From Blasia pusilla (taxonomy: Eukaryota > Marchantiophyta > Marchantiopsida > Blasiales): a stretch of 64,000 nucleotides of DNA. The position numbers and the translations under genes are program-made. The notes under the pieces were generated by a model. It saw nothing but the letters and a program-made list of their open reading frames with translations. It had not been told where the DNA came from and searched no databases. Positions 1 through 12,180 of the stretch are shown here, one piece after another. Position 1 is the first letter of the stretch. Each line of letters opens with the position of its first letter. The stretch lies in assembly GCA_050084515.1 (NCBI GenBank), contig CM114272.1:2356001-2420000 (forward strand), written 5' to 3'.

Positions 1-162
1 ATCTCGATCGGACACAATGCTCCTAGGCAATCCGTGAGCTTGCCAAAAGTACTAAAGCTGAGATTTGGTCCTAAACCTCATGTATAGATGTTTCCAAAAG
101 GCACTGGTGAATTTTGGATCTCGATCGGACACAATGCTCCTAGGCAATCCCTGAGCTCGCCA
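1..162. repeat. Pair of 45-bp direct repeats, 117 bp apart
   Basis: A block beginning ATCTCGATCGGACACAATGC occurs at position 1 and again at 118, with only one or two mismatches over about 45 bases. The left copy begins at the window edge, so more copies may lie outside. No coding sense was seen. Confidence 0.75.
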
Positions 163-3100
163 CCATCCAAGAACAATCGGGAAGTCGTGTAGGCCATTGC
201 AGAATCTCTCGTCGGAACAAACCTCCCCAACTTAGTTTCTTATGATTTCTTCACTTTCGAGCAAGATTCCTGAACATGAACTTTGTCAGAGTATTACTAA
301 GAGTTGTATTTCAAAATCAAAAGGTAGAGGCAAGGCAATTGTGTCAAATTAGCCTCTCATATGCATGCAGCAAGTGCAACGTGCTCATTCTCAGGGTCAC
401 ACCTCATACAACCACGACGTAATACCAGTACAGATCTAAGTATCATAGCAGACGCGTCGCATTAGCAGGTGATTCATATTATTCCTATCATGCAATTTCT
501 ATGCACAAGTATTCTATTTGTTGTGTCTAACTTCTCTACAGGCCCTAGTAAACTAATTGGCCTTCGCCAACATTGCCGTAAATGATGTTCAAAGCATGCT
601 AGAGCCATATGCACAAGGTCACATTTAGCCCATAGAGAATCATATGAGATTCTGTGATAATCTTAGCCTTTGTCCAATATTTTGAGAGAATGGTGTTACT
701 GATCAACAAATCTAGGGAATTATCACACAAGGAAAATCATGGGATGAAAAGTTTTGCCTCCAAAATAAGGATGCTCATGCCACACAAACAATTAATAACA
801 TTATTTCAAAATTACCAATTTATTTCATTACTGTGCACCACAACTCTCTACCTTCTATTATAATGTTCACTTTTCTTCTATGATTTTACTTGTCAAAGTT
901 ATTTTTTATGCTCTGTCTCATGCATATATATTCAAAAGGAGGCACTACGATATAAGAAAATAGAATTCAAAGAAACAACACTTATATGTTCTCAGGTAAA
1001 CAAACTCTTCTCCATATCTATCGGAGGGATTAGATTAGACCAAATCTGCACTTTAAGACATGAGTTTCACTTACCTCTGCCAGTGGTTTATAGACCTCAA
1101 TGGATCAAAAGCATCCCATCTCATCACTATAATGAAACTCACAAATTTGAATGGAGAACTTCTTGATTTCACACCACCAGGGATTACAGATGATACTCCT
1201 CACATTGTCCCAATTTTACTTGATTTTGACAGTGCCAGTGTCAAATCTAATTAAGCCAAAATTTTCCATCTTACACGTTGATCTTACTACTTAGAACCCG
1301 GTCCCATGCGGCCAAGGTTGCTAGGACCCCATCCTAGGGTTTAGGAATTTGGTTGATGCGACATATGGGATTCATGGAACTTGAAGAAAATTCGCGTCGT
1401 TAGAACACAAGACGCAAGTCTCTGCGACATTGTTACCGCCTGACGAGAAGGAAATAATCTTGTTCTTGATTTTGCTATGCTACGACCGCATCGACCCCAA
1501 TTGTGAGTGGTCAAGGAGACGGCCGCATGAGATTGGGTCCTTATGAGCTTGAAACACAAGTAATATCACCAACTAAATGCAAGTATGCTTGAGATAGCTT
1601 CAAGTTTTGCACACCACCGTTCACTTCCTTACTTTGCTTTCAATTTCCAATTATCTCTTGTTGCATTTCTAACACTCTAAATTTTATACTCTTTTGCATA
1701 AAATCTTCCTTGTTCAATGCTACTATTTTTTACGTCAAGGAAAAGATGACCATGAGTAGATTTTTCCGGACAATATCTCACATATTATGCACTACAAATC
1801 ATGTGCCAATGTTGTATATCTTCTTTCGTGAACTTTTTTTTATGTCGTCAACTTTTCAAAACTACTTTTATATCTAACTATATGTGTCTCATGAAGTTAT
1901 GGGCATTCTGGGTCATTTCTACAATGCTTGCTTTCTTATATCATATTCCATGTATTATTTCCACACTACTTTATTGTTCAATATCTACATGGTCATATAT
2001 CAACCTATGTCTCAAATTATTTATTCCATTGATGTAATGCTTGTATTGAATTACTTTAATGGTTCCATAAAATCCCTCCCTACTCATTTTCCATGACTAT
2101 CAACATTTCGTTCTTGTTGACAACTATTCTTGAATTCAAATATAACAGAGAAGGACAAGGCTTCCATGTAGCCGTCCTTGATTCAATTGACATGTTACTT
2201 CATCACCTTCACCACTAGCAGACATGCTCAATATTCCCAACACTCCACTCTTGCCAAACTCTTTAGGATCACGTGTTCCACTTCAAGTCTACAACAGGCT
2301 ACTTCAAAAGTTGGACAAATTTCAAGATCAGAATTTAGATCTAACTTCCCATGTTACTAGTCTGTCTCCAATAATTCGTGAACCTATGGTCCAAGAGCAA
2401 GCCAAGAAAGTTGAATCCAACGATATGTAGTGCAAAGCCAATCTTGCAAATATTTATGAGTACTTCAAGGACTTCATCAAGAACACATAAGATATTATAC
2501 AAGGAAATCCAAAATTTAAACTCTAGGAAGTTGTAGTAGAATCGATGATGCAGGCATTCATTTGATCTTTATACTATTATAGCTCCAAATATCATGAGGA
2601 ATTATAGCATGATTATGTCTTCTTTCAGCAAAGATTGTGGAAGTAGTCTTCTTCCATGGAGTTTTCTTGCTCTCGGTTCTTCAAGTTTGCACCATATCTC
2701 AATGGCTCAAGAGATATATGTAGGCTTAGCAAGTGAAGGACATTTTTTACTATCTCGCAGATTTTCTTGCTCATTTTCATTTCAATGCAAGTCTCAATGC
2801 ATAAATAGAAACATCCAGTACTATCCGACCTAATTACTCTATGATTTTCAACTACCTTGCACCACACTGTAACTTACTATCTTAAATCAAACTTACACTG
2901 CAGTACTCAATTCTACTCTTACTAATTATCATCTTCAATTTTGTATAAAGTACAGTTCATTGAACCCATTTTTGTCAGTCCTATTAACCATCCATTAATT
3001 CTTTATCTATTTACTTCACATTATAACAAAACTTACTCCTTAGTTAACACCTTGTACTTTTAAAATCTTTTTGCATTGTACTTGCACACTTCTTGCAAAA

Positions 3101-3378
3101 CACTTCAAATACAATTTAGCCAAGCATTTTTTTCCTCACAACGCATAGTACACTATCGTTGATGTTTTTTAGTCACAAATGACCATCTTGTCACTAACAA
3201 TTTTATCATCACAAACAACCAACACAATTTTCTCCAAGTTCATTGGAGTTATTCTTTTCTATAATACTTTCACATTAAGCTTCGCAAAATCAACACGTTT
3301 ATCTTGACTTCTTTATAAGCTAACATCGAGTTTCAACTACAATTATCCAATTTCCTTATTCATGATTTATGTTCATTA
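163..3378. other. AT-rich stretch without a recognisable gene
   Basis: Open frames here are short (60-80 codons) and show no family motif. A frame near 2,224-2,430 continues, with stops, to about 2,760, which could be a decayed coding sequence, but I cannot assign it. No RNA gene was seen. Confidence 0.5.
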
Positions 3379-4400
3379 TCTATATTATTATTGAAGAGTG
3401 CCTTCTTGATTTGCAAACATATGTCTGCTTGACAGGTGGCACTTGGGCAACAAAACATTTTCCCATACTATGGGCAACAAGTAAAAAATTCAAATTCGGT
3501 TGCACGATGGTTACTCCCTTCACTTCGGTGCATGGCATAGGTTGTACACTAGTACTATTACAAGTTCATGTGGACACACACCTATTTGAGAGAAAAAGTG
3601 TAAGGAGGACTCTTCCTTGAATATGGGAAATTCTTGACTTTTTAAAACATTATTACGGCCCCTACTAGTACTCGATTCCAAGTGCCAAGGCTGCATAATG
3701 CAAGTTATTCTACAAGTAACATCTTAGCCCTCAAATGTGAACCAGATGTGAATAGAAATATGAATCGTAAGAAAAACATTGGATTCACTAACATGCTCTT
3801 GTTTCTCCACACCGTGTCATTATCCCTCCATGGCGTGTTAGCCTTTCTCCCACAGTGTTAGTGCTTCTCCTTGACACTATTACTAACGCCACCTTTTTTC
3901 TAACATGTCGTGTTAAAAAATTTGGGTTTTGGTTAAGAGTTAATATAATATAATTTATATTATTTTGGGAGAGTGCCTTCTTGATTTGCAAACACCTCTA
4001 TGCTTGAAACATGGTAACCATGCATCAAGAAAATATTTCACATGCTACGGACAGCAAGGAACAAATCTAAACTTGTATGAGCATCACTTATCTCTCCCCT
4101 TCACGGCCTATACGCTATCTCTTCAAACACTTTTTTATCTAGTGTGCATCGCACCATCTTCCTAATATGCTTATTTTTTAATCTATACTATTATGGGAGA
4201 GTGCCCTCAAAATTTGCAAACGACTTAGCTTCTGACACTTGGCATTTTAAACCAATCATGGAGGTTCATGACCAAATAGGGATTCAATGGCTTAGGGTTT
4301 TTTGGTGCCGTTTTGCCGGCCATTTTAGGGTTTCATTAGGTGCGGCGCCATTTATTGTAACGGTATTTTAAACCAAGATTTGAATTAGAGACAATTAAGA
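3379..4400 (+). repeat. Three related segments starting with a Helitron-5'-end-like motif
   Basis: Segments starting at about 3,379, 3,955 and 4,182 share the pattern T(C)TATA.TATTAT followed by GAGAGTGCC and then TTGCAAAC about 17 bases later. Plant Helitrons often begin TCTATACTATT, so these may be 5' termini of non-autonomous Helitrons. I did not find matching CTRR 3' ends with hairpins, so the assignment is tentative. Confidence 0.35.
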
Positions 4401-5270
4401 TCGTGAAGATACAGAGCGAACCAGTTTCCCTCCTCGAAGGTTGCTTTAGGGTATTCCCAACTTAGAAACTCCGATCCCTCCTAGCGTGTTTATACAATCT
4501 TCCCAACTTAGAAACTCCGATCACATACAATGAGTAGAGCACCCACACACTCAAAGACGCGATATTACGAATTTTTTGTATTGCAACCATACAACTCTTT
4601 ATTCATGTGTCCGGTGTAACAAGTGTCAGGTTACTTTAGGAGGTCCAGAATCTCGATTCAAACATTTTGTCATTCAGGAAAATACAAAGATTTATTCATG
4701 TCTATGAACACTATTGTATTTGATCTATCCTAGGCTACATGAAGCTCTCTGCTTACAAACACAATTGTTTGTGCGTTGCAGCTATATCTTCAGGAGCAGC
4801 TCTCGGTTTCCGTCCGGCTTCAGAAACTCGACACTTGAACTCTCGGTTGTTGCTCGAAGTTGCGAGTTGCAAATATATCTTGCATGAGCAACTCTCGGTT
4901 TCTGTTCGGCTTCAAGACCTCGGCACTTGAACTCTTAGTTGTTGTTCAGAGTTGCAATTGAAGCACTCTCGATGTCAATTCCTTCTGCTATAGAGTCACC
5001 TTCTGAAGTCTCCAACTCAGCTCCAACTCCGACTACTGCTCCCGAGTCACTTGTTGAAGTCTCGAGGTTTAGCTTTAGCTCCTGTTGCTCCCGACCACCC
5101 GCCGATAGCTTCGGACAACTCCAACTCCACATCTCTGCATAAAAAAAAGGTGAAGAACAACCTCAAGTGTGCAAAAATTCCATCATGGCAACTAGAATGA
5201 TAGCAAGAAAGTCCACACAGGGGAAGGGAAAAACGTGGTCGACGTCACTTCATAAAAAAAGCACTATGGT
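4401..5270. other. Non-genic stretch with two imperfect duplicated segments
   Basis: Two copies of a segment containing GCAACTCTCGGTTTCYGTYCGGCTTC-like text lie at about 4,795-4,860 and 4,880-4,940. No coding family is recognised. Confidence 0.4.
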
Positions 5271-5750
5271 GTGAAAGAGGCTGATCTCGAACCATTGGAA
5301 TGTTCCAAATGGTCTCCCATATCGGAGGGGGATTGCATGCGCCTGAGCAAATGGAAAAGGTCCCACCTTGGGGTAAGCCCTCCTTGGGGAACAAGACTCA
5401 CCCCGGAGCATGCTCCAGGGTTTGAGTATGCTATAAAGGATTCTCTCCCTGTTTGGGGAGAGCTAGCGTTATCAAATAAAGAATATTTTCCTAAGCCAGT
5501 GGAGGGGTTGGAAAAAGATGTTTGTAAAGTTGTGCAAGGTAGCCCTGAGTATTGCCTTAGGCGATCCAGTAGCAATGGAGAGCACGGATTCAAAGCGGAC
5601 TGTTTGAAGAAATGTATCAAAACACCACAGCCCAAAGTGGAAGAACGGGGCTCGCCTTCACCAAGGAGTTCCAAACATATCCCAGACCTGCCAATGAATT
5701 ATGTCCCAAAAGCGACAATGCAGACCCCCTCAAAAAGGGAAAAAGAGTGA
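5271..5750 (+). CDS. Unrecognised 159-codon open frame
   Basis: This uninterrupted frame is long for the AT-rich surroundings, and its composition is more GC-rich than its flanks. The predicted protein is hydrophilic, rich in K, S, P and E, and has no signal peptide, membrane segment or motif I know. The antisense strand is also open for 136 codons over the same interval, which weakens the case for coding. It could be an internal piece of a transposon. No function is proposed. Confidence 0.2.
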   Translation: MKEADLEPLECSKWSPISEGDCMRLSKWKRSHLGVSPPWGTRLTPEHAPGFEYAIKDSLPVWGELALSNKEYFPKPVEGLEKDVCKVVQGSPEYCLRRSSSNGEHGFKADCLKKCIKTPQPKVEERGSPSPRSSKHIPDLPMNYVPKATMQTPSKREKE

Positions 5751-6920
5751 GGGTGTGGTGGTGAATATTTAGATTACGTTGTAAGAGTAGGGTAGGAATA
5801 GAATAGTCCGCGGATAGCCATGTAAAGGTGAGAGAATGAATGCATCATGGGAATAAAAGTTGTATCTACATTGAAACACGGTCTATGCCTTTGGATGTAT
5901 CTTTGCACATTTCCCTTCCCTATCCTAAAGTGCTCAATTTTGGAACTCTAACTGTGAGGAATTAGTTTCGGGACAACTCCAATTGCAGGGATTAGTTTTG
6001 GAACTCTAACTGTGAGGAATTAGTTTCGAGCCCCTCACCGTGCGCGCCCATAAGTCTCGGCCCTCTAACTCTACAAGAATAAGTTTCCGTCCAAAGAACT
6101 CAAAGATTTAGCAAGCCAGAGAGAAACTGGCTATGTCTAGCCCCGCCCAAATCAAATGACTAACAATTCCCTTGAATTCAGCCTCTACAAATGGCAGAAA
6201 GAAAAACTGGGCGCAAATAGAGCCCCGAGAGTAGACCAAACCCATAAATAGACCAAGACCGACTACAATAGGTGCAAAATTCAATAAAAAGGATTCGGGA
6301 GAGTGTAGGATTCGAAGGTAGAAATCCACTCTAGTCATCCCATCCCATTCTGTCCCCATATAGTCCCGTGAAATGGTTGCTCTGCCCGAAGTGTGTGCTG
6401 TGCACGAAATGGGTGCTCAAAGGGAAACAACTGCTCAAAGGGCTGAACCAGAGAAGAGTGCGTGAGGGCAGAAACGTCGAACAACGCGGAGGGCGGGAAC
6501 GTCGAACAACGCGTGAGCAGGTTGGAGGCAAGAGCGGAGCAAAGTGGGGCGCAAGAGAAAGCCCTCATGTGCTCCACACAGAATCGGGGAGCGCTTGAGC
6601 AGAGCAGAGCAACGCGCAAGAGCGCGCGGGGCAAGGCGGAGCGCAAGAGCGCTAAGAGAGGAGAGAAAGTGTGGGGGAAATGAGAGTTGGAGGGACATGG
6701 GGAGGGGGTTAGGGCAGGAAAGGCAGCTCGGCGGCGGAAGCGCCTAAGCGCTCTTACGCCGTTCGATGGAAGATCTAGCGGAGAAAGCGCCTGAGTTGTT
6801 TTTCGCTGTCCGATCTAGATCAGACAATAGGGTTTTGTCTGATCTTTGATCGGACGATAGGGATCCGTGGAGGCAGCGACGATGCTCCCCCCTTTTTTTT
6901 CCAGGTCTGGGAGCGGGGTA
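5751..6920. other. Non-genic stretch; GC-rich purine-biased block at 6,370-6,750
   Basis: At 5,940-6,080 a short phrase around AATTAGTTTCG is repeated three times. From 6,370 to 6,750 the sequence becomes GC-rich with degenerate GAGCGCAAGAGCG-like repeats, giving open frames on both strands without family signatures. I read these as low-complexity artefacts. Confidence 0.45.
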
Positions 6921-6980
6921 GGTTTGGGTTAGGTTAGGGTTAGGGTCGGATAAGTTATAGACCCTAACCCTAACCAAACC
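6921..6980. repeat. Telomere-like inverted repeat
   Basis: GGTTAGGGTTAGGGTC near 6,932-6,947 faces its inverted partner GACCCTAACCCTAACC at 6,960-6,975 across a 12-base spacer. The outer arms extend imperfectly to 6,921 and 6,980. The unit is TTAGGG-like rather than the common plant TTTAGGG, with only two or three units per arm. Confidence 0.7.
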
Positions 6981-8162
6981 TCTCTATTTTTTTTAGGAAT
7001 TTTTATTTTTAAAAAATCAGGATTTTTTTTAAAGGAAAATTATAAACCCCCTCCATAATTTTTCTTTCATTTTCTTTAATTTTTTTCTTTTCTCGCCCTA
7101 TAGGTAGATTTTTTTTTCCTAATATAATTCCCATGGTAATTGTCAAGTGTATTTAATAGTTTTATGGTGTGTTATGCAGATGGGGAGACAATCACTTGGT
7201 GATATCACAAATACATCGATGTCAAGTAGGCATATGAACGTACAAAAGAACCCTTCTCCGATGTAAGCACCTCGCTTTACATTTGCATAATGACAACTTC
7301 TATGATACTTTTGTCAGATATGTACATTGATCATGTGTTCTAACCCAATTCTTGGACAAACTTCCTATTCCATCAAATCCTAGGGATTTGTGAGACTTCC
7401 GAAAATTGATGCGTGCAAACGCACAATAAAAGAGGTGTATCCGTCGTAAGGACATTCTAGCACATCAAATAAACATGCAAGATGAACTCCTTGCCAAGAC
7501 ATCTCCAACGTAAGTTTACTCCACTCATCATCATTTAGCAAACCCACATTTGTGTCTTCCATAGTCCCAACTTCTAATATTATTTGCTTTGTTTCTTTAA
7601 TTGTTGTGTTATTCCAGACTTCCCATTCCATTGAATCTTATCGATATACATGATTTCCCAAAGGTTGCATGCGGTGAGGCCCAAAAATGAAAGCGTGCTA
7701 TTTGTACGGATAAAATGGAAGTTCTTAAAGAAAAAAAGAAGGACCTACCATCGTTAGTACAGAAAAAGAAGGAAAGCGCTCAATGTTCAAGCTGAGCCTC
7801 CTTTGGTGGTCAAGGCGGTTCCAACTATTCTAGATATGGAGATTTTGACTCAAATCATAAGGTATCTATCCTACTTATTTTATCCTCATTCGAAATCGGC
7901 CATATATGATTTATGTCTATTGTTTATAATATATGTTCATTCTTTCCTTAGGCCTTCCAATGCGAATGGAGTGATGTTGGAAGAAAATCAAGAAGTTCAT
8001 CTTCGATCCCCATAAGATATTTATGTACCACCAAGACCAACACTTTAGTTATCTACCTTTGCATTCCATGAAGTTATTGAGAAACCTTCTACTATCGAGC
8101 CAACTACTTATGTAACACCAAGAGTTGAGTTACCTACCGCTCTCCCTATTCCGGGTGAACTA

Positions 8163-9340
8163 TTGGAAGGTGTACATGAAGTGCTTGAGAATACTTCCAC
8201 TCTTCCCCATCTTGGGGATGAAGTAATGTCAAGAGTAGGTCATGTGTCTTCCACCTCTAATGGATTTGTGTTACCTATAGAAATGCCAAATGATTCTATA
8301 ATTCATCAGGTGTTTAATGTCGATAGGATAATAAGGGTAAATTACTTAATTAATCTTGCAAGGAGACCAAATTTACAAGAAAATGATATTAGGAAGTTGC
8401 GATTACACATGAGTTTGAGTCCTACCAGCGGTCGTCAGACATTGGGTTCTATGACAAAATATGACCATCATGTTGTGCCTTACATTGGAAATGTGAAATG
8501 GTGAAAGGTACAGAGGTTAGTGACTCACCATATGGCATGTGTTGTGGCCATGGAAGAATACATTTGCCCATCATGAAATTGTCTCCTCTGTTTCTGAAAT
8601 CTTTGATTTATAGTGGCAAATGTATTCTTCCATGGCCACAACACATGCCATCTGGAGCTTATAATTCCACTCTTCAACTTGCATCTATTGGTGTGCACAT
8701 AAATGCACAAGTTGGTGGCATTGGACACCTTAGGATCCAAGGAGGGATCTATCATTCTATTGGACTTTTACATCATGATGTAGGGGGGCATCCCCAATTT
8801 TCTCAACTCTATATTCATGATACTGCAAATGAATTGGAGAATCGTGAAAGAGGTATGTCTAGATCTTCAGATCTTAACATGGACATCTTGAAAGGGCTAC
8901 AAGACATGTTGCATGAGAGCAATCCATATGTGAAGATCCTTTGTCATATGGCATATGAAGCAAGTGATCTTAATATGCAGATCATTCTGAAGGCAAGTAA
9001 GAGAGATCTTGATGCAAAGCGTTGTAACTTACCAACTACTTCTGAGGTTGCGGCAATTTTACCAGATGATGGAAGTGAATACGTTGAACATCGTGATATC
9101 ATTATACGACTACATGGAGGAGGAGTGAAGTGCATATCTGATCTCAATGAGGCATATATGCCATTACACTTTGTTCTCTTTATTTATCTATGGTGAAGCA
9201 AGGTGGCATGTTGGAATACCCTGCGGGAGACTCGAAGGGACTCGAAGGGACTCGAAGACCGGAACATCTAGGTCATGTTACTCATGGGAAGAAGGGACAC
9301 ATTGCCGCTGCAGAGTAATTGGATTTCCCTCTTATGTTCA
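8163..9340 (+). pseudogene. Helitron RepHel, N-terminal helitron-like domain (broken)
   Basis: The frame at 8,498-9,196 carries the helitron-like N-domain: a CCGHGRIHLP-type zinc-binding segment, then FxxxGVHxNAQVGGIGH, IQGGIYHSIG, QLYIHDTANE and a DLNEAYMPLHF segment. In the family these precede the HUH endonuclease core. A stop after 9,196 and a frame change lead to a FPYGE-like stretch at 9,183-9,240. After that the Rep core does not appear. The upstream frame 8,163-8,504 ends with a GNVKW segment typical of the region just before the zinc-binding part. This copy cannot encode a working transposase. Confidence 0.75.
8533..8650. repeat. Perfect 36-bp inverted repeat inside the Helitron gene
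   Basis: The arms at 8,533-8,568 and 8,615-8,650 are exact reverse complements, separated by a 46-base loop. The left arm lies in the expected coding position for the CCGHG segment; the right arm repeats it backwards. It looks like an inverted duplication that arose after insertion. Confidence 0.9.
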
Positions 9341-9399
9341 TTCATTCTAAAGTGAGTGAATGATTGTGGAAAGGAATGAGCTAATTTATTTTACACATG

Positions 9400-10750
9400 T
9401 ATAAGTGAAGGAGAACATCATTGGTTGAGATTACTCCTCCATAATGTTCGAGGAGCAACTAATATGAATGTTTGAGAATTGTTGATGGAGTATTCTGTCC
9501 AACATTCAAGGAGGTGCAATCCAATTGGACTCCTTGAGGATGATAGGAAAGTGTTCTCATGCTTTGAAGAAGCTTCTATGATCTGTACGGGTTCTACACT
9601 TCGTCGTCTATTTGCAATTATTCTAGCTTACAACACATCGTCTCAACCTGGTACACTTTGGAGTGAATTCTTGGGTCTCTGGGTAGAAGATCTCTTACAT
9701 GAATGACGTGAGGTAAGAAATCATTACTATCACTCCTTACATCATCCGTTTCCTTTCTCAAAGTAACATAGTTTTTAATGAAGAAACTAACCATGATTTG
9801 GACATTTTCAAAACTTGGCCATTGTAGAAAACATGAATTCCTAATGTTCTCGTTGATGATGCTATAATTAATACTGCATTGTTGGAAGTCCACTATTACT
9901 TACAAGATCAAGGAAAGAGAGTGTCTAACTTTCCTAACATGCATCAAGCTAATTTCCAAAGCCTTCGTTCGCATTCATATTTGGAGGAACAAGAGCTATT
10001 ATATGATATTGAGGAATTATTTGAGCGTGTAAAATTTGGAGAATCATGTCTAAATGAAGGATAACGTGTTGTTTGGGATGCTATACATGATGAGCTTAAT
10101 AAAATATGGGCGAATGCTCCACCATCTCCAAAAGCTTTAGCAGTATCATCATCTGGAATTGCTGCTCTATTGTTAGATGGAGGACGTACTGCCCATTCAC
10201 GCTTCAAGATCCTTGCCAATCTTCATGAGAGCTCTACTTGCAAGGTAAGTGCCATTACCTACCTTACATCAAATTCTATCAATACATATAATCTCTCCAA
10301 GTACTGCAAATTCTAATTTGCTTCCCTGTATTTTTTGTAGTTTATCAATCAATAGTGATCAAGCGCGCTTAATCCGTGATGCGATTCTCATTATATGGGA
10401 CGAAGCACCTATGGCTCATCGTCATGCATTCGAGGCTATAAATTGCGCTTTACAAGATATCATGGGAATAGTCTCTGATGATCTACAAAAAAATACTATT
10501 TGGTGGAAAACTCATGATATTTGGTGGTGAATTTCGTCAAGTTTTGCTTGTTGTTCCTCACGGGGATCAGCCACGAGTCGTGCAAGCCACTATAAAGAGG
10601 TTTTCTCTTTGGTCTAGTGTTAAGGTCATGAAGTTGACAACAAACATGCGAGTTCAAAGGTTAGAAGGTCATTTGCGTATTGAACAACAAGCTTTTGCCG
10701 ATTGGTTATTGGAAGTGGGAGAGGGTCGTGTACCTTTGCACCCTCATTAG
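9400..10750 (+). pseudogene. Helitron RepHel, Pif1-type helicase N-part (Walker A deleted)
   Basis: Conserved helitron helicase segments occur in order: HHWLRLLLHNVRGAT near 9,415, GLLEDDRKVF near 9,530, LRRLFAIIL near 9,600, LLYDIEELFE near 9,995, SSGIAALLLDGGRTAHSRFK at about 10,150-10,207, and a Walker B-like IIWDEAPM near 10,390. A GT-AG intron fits 10,245-10,340. The GGTGKT P-loop that should sit between LNEGQRVVWDAIHDELN and SSGIAA is absent, so ATP binding would be lost. Stops and frame changes also occur. Confidence 0.75.
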
Positions 10751-11036
10751 GGAGAAGACTTTATACATTTACCATATGAAATTGTCACTAAGAATAACAA
10801 GATATGCAATCTTATTGATTTAATCTATGACAATTCTTCTAGCCGATTCAATGACATTGATTTGTTGAGAGATACGACTATTTTGACCGAGAAACAGGGA
10901 TGTTGACGAAATAAATGGGGATGTCATATCTCGGTTTTTGTGACAAGTAATCCTTTTAACATGCATATATTTTTTTCCTCTCTTATTGGAACATCTTTTT
11001 GGGGAAGTTTGGATAGTAATATTACTTCTTCTCACC

Positions 11037-11682
11037 TGTCACGTCTTTTAGGATAGATCGATGAGATCTAGTAGAGCGCCTTCGTGAGTAGTGGAGGAGA
11101 GGCTCAATAGGTTGAGGATGACCTAATGAGGCCCCGAAAAACCTGAGAGAACAGATTTTCTCTTCATTTCGGCTCATTTGGAACCATATTAAGGAACTTA
11201 CTATTTTAGGTAAGTACCCTTTTGACTATATGATCGACTTTCTATTTTTGGTAAGTGGCCCTTGACCTCCTACATCAGGTCAAGAGCCAAGGAGGTGACT
11301 TGGGAGCATAGGTTATCATGGAGAGAGCTTGGGAGATGGGAGGGGTATACCTCAAGGAGAGAGAGCTTGAGAGCTCATTCTCTCTTTGTTGAACCTCTTG
11401 GCATGAGGCGGCGGAGCTATGGTCTTGGTTGCCTTGTGTGTGTAACCCAAGCCTCTCATTAGGAGAGTGGGTTTGGTTTGACATTGAGAGACACATGTGA
11501 GAGTGCACACATGTAAGAACTATAGTGTTGTGAGAGAGATTTGATCTTATTTTAATTAGAGATATTTTGGTACTTCTTGTCTCGTTGTTTGGATGCCATG
11601 AGTTAGCATGGGATCGTGCGTGTTTGTGTGTATGTTCGGTGACAGCGATGTATGTTGTGTAGCGATGTGTATGCGCACGACA
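11037..11682 (+). mobile_element. Solo terminal repeat (B-A) of a gypsy-type element, inserted in the Helitron
   Basis: The copy starts TGTCACG and ends CACGACA, is exactly 646 bp, and is flanked by CACC on both sides (11,033-11,036 and 11,683-11,686), a 4-bp target duplication. In reverse complement it matches 61,236-61,881 along its length. It interrupts the Helitron helicase frame, which resumes at about 11,690. It is the product expected if the two B blocks of a full element recombine (see the element at 26,540-36,220). Confidence 0.88.
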
Positions 11683-11689
11683 CACCAAT

Positions 11690-12180
11690 TCACTACATAT
11701 TGTGTATAGGAGCATATTTAATTACTTGAGCGTTGATTTTATTCCAAATAAGGGGATGAGTCATGTCTATCCAACAGAATTTTTGAACACATGCTTGCCT
11801 TCTGGACTCCCTCCGCATTGTGTGTGTTTGAAGATTGGTGCACCAATCATGCTCTTACGAAACATGAATGGGTCACATGGACAAGCAAATGGGACTAGAT
11901 TGGTGATTCGTGATTTATGCAACATTGCATAGATGCTGAAATCATTATAGGGAAGAATATTGGAGATCGAACTTTCATTCCACGTATCCCATTTATTGCA
12001 TCTGACTCCGGTTTGCCATTTGATTTACGCAGGTTTCAATTGCCTATTCGCCCGACTTTTGTTATGATTATTAATAAGTCTCAAGGTCAAACTTTGCAAA
12101 AGGTTGGAATTTACTTGCCTACTTCCGCATTTTCCCATGGCCACTTGGATAGCATTATCTAGAGTAGCGAAGAAAAAATT
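11690..12180 (+). pseudogene. Helitron RepHel, helicase C-terminus
   Basis: This resumes the helicase after the solo repeat. The frame at 11,702-11,932 carries LPPHCVCLKIGAPIMLLRN and NGTRLVI. After a frame change the frame at 11,917-12,162 has FQLPIRPTFVMIINKSQGQT and VGIYLPTSAFSHGHLD. These are the last conserved motifs (V and VI) of Helitron/Pif1 helicases. The final LSR motif is degraded. Confidence 0.85.

Larger units (their letters stand above)
7100..12180 (+). mobile_element. Degenerate Helitron (rolling-circle transposon)
   Basis: Coding remnants across this interval match the plant Helitron RepHel protein in order: N-terminal helitron-like domain, region after the Rep core, Pif1-type helicase, and helicase C-terminus. 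Short exon-like pieces with GT-AG borders appear from about 7,179. Several stops and frame breaks are present. The HUH Rep catalytic core expected between about 9,200 and 9,420 is missing, and so is the Walker A loop of the helicase. Exact ends (5' TC, 3' hairpin plus CTRR) were not located, so the borders are approximate. A 646-bp solo terminal repeat of a gypsy-type element interrupts it at 11,037-11,682. Confidence 0.75.
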
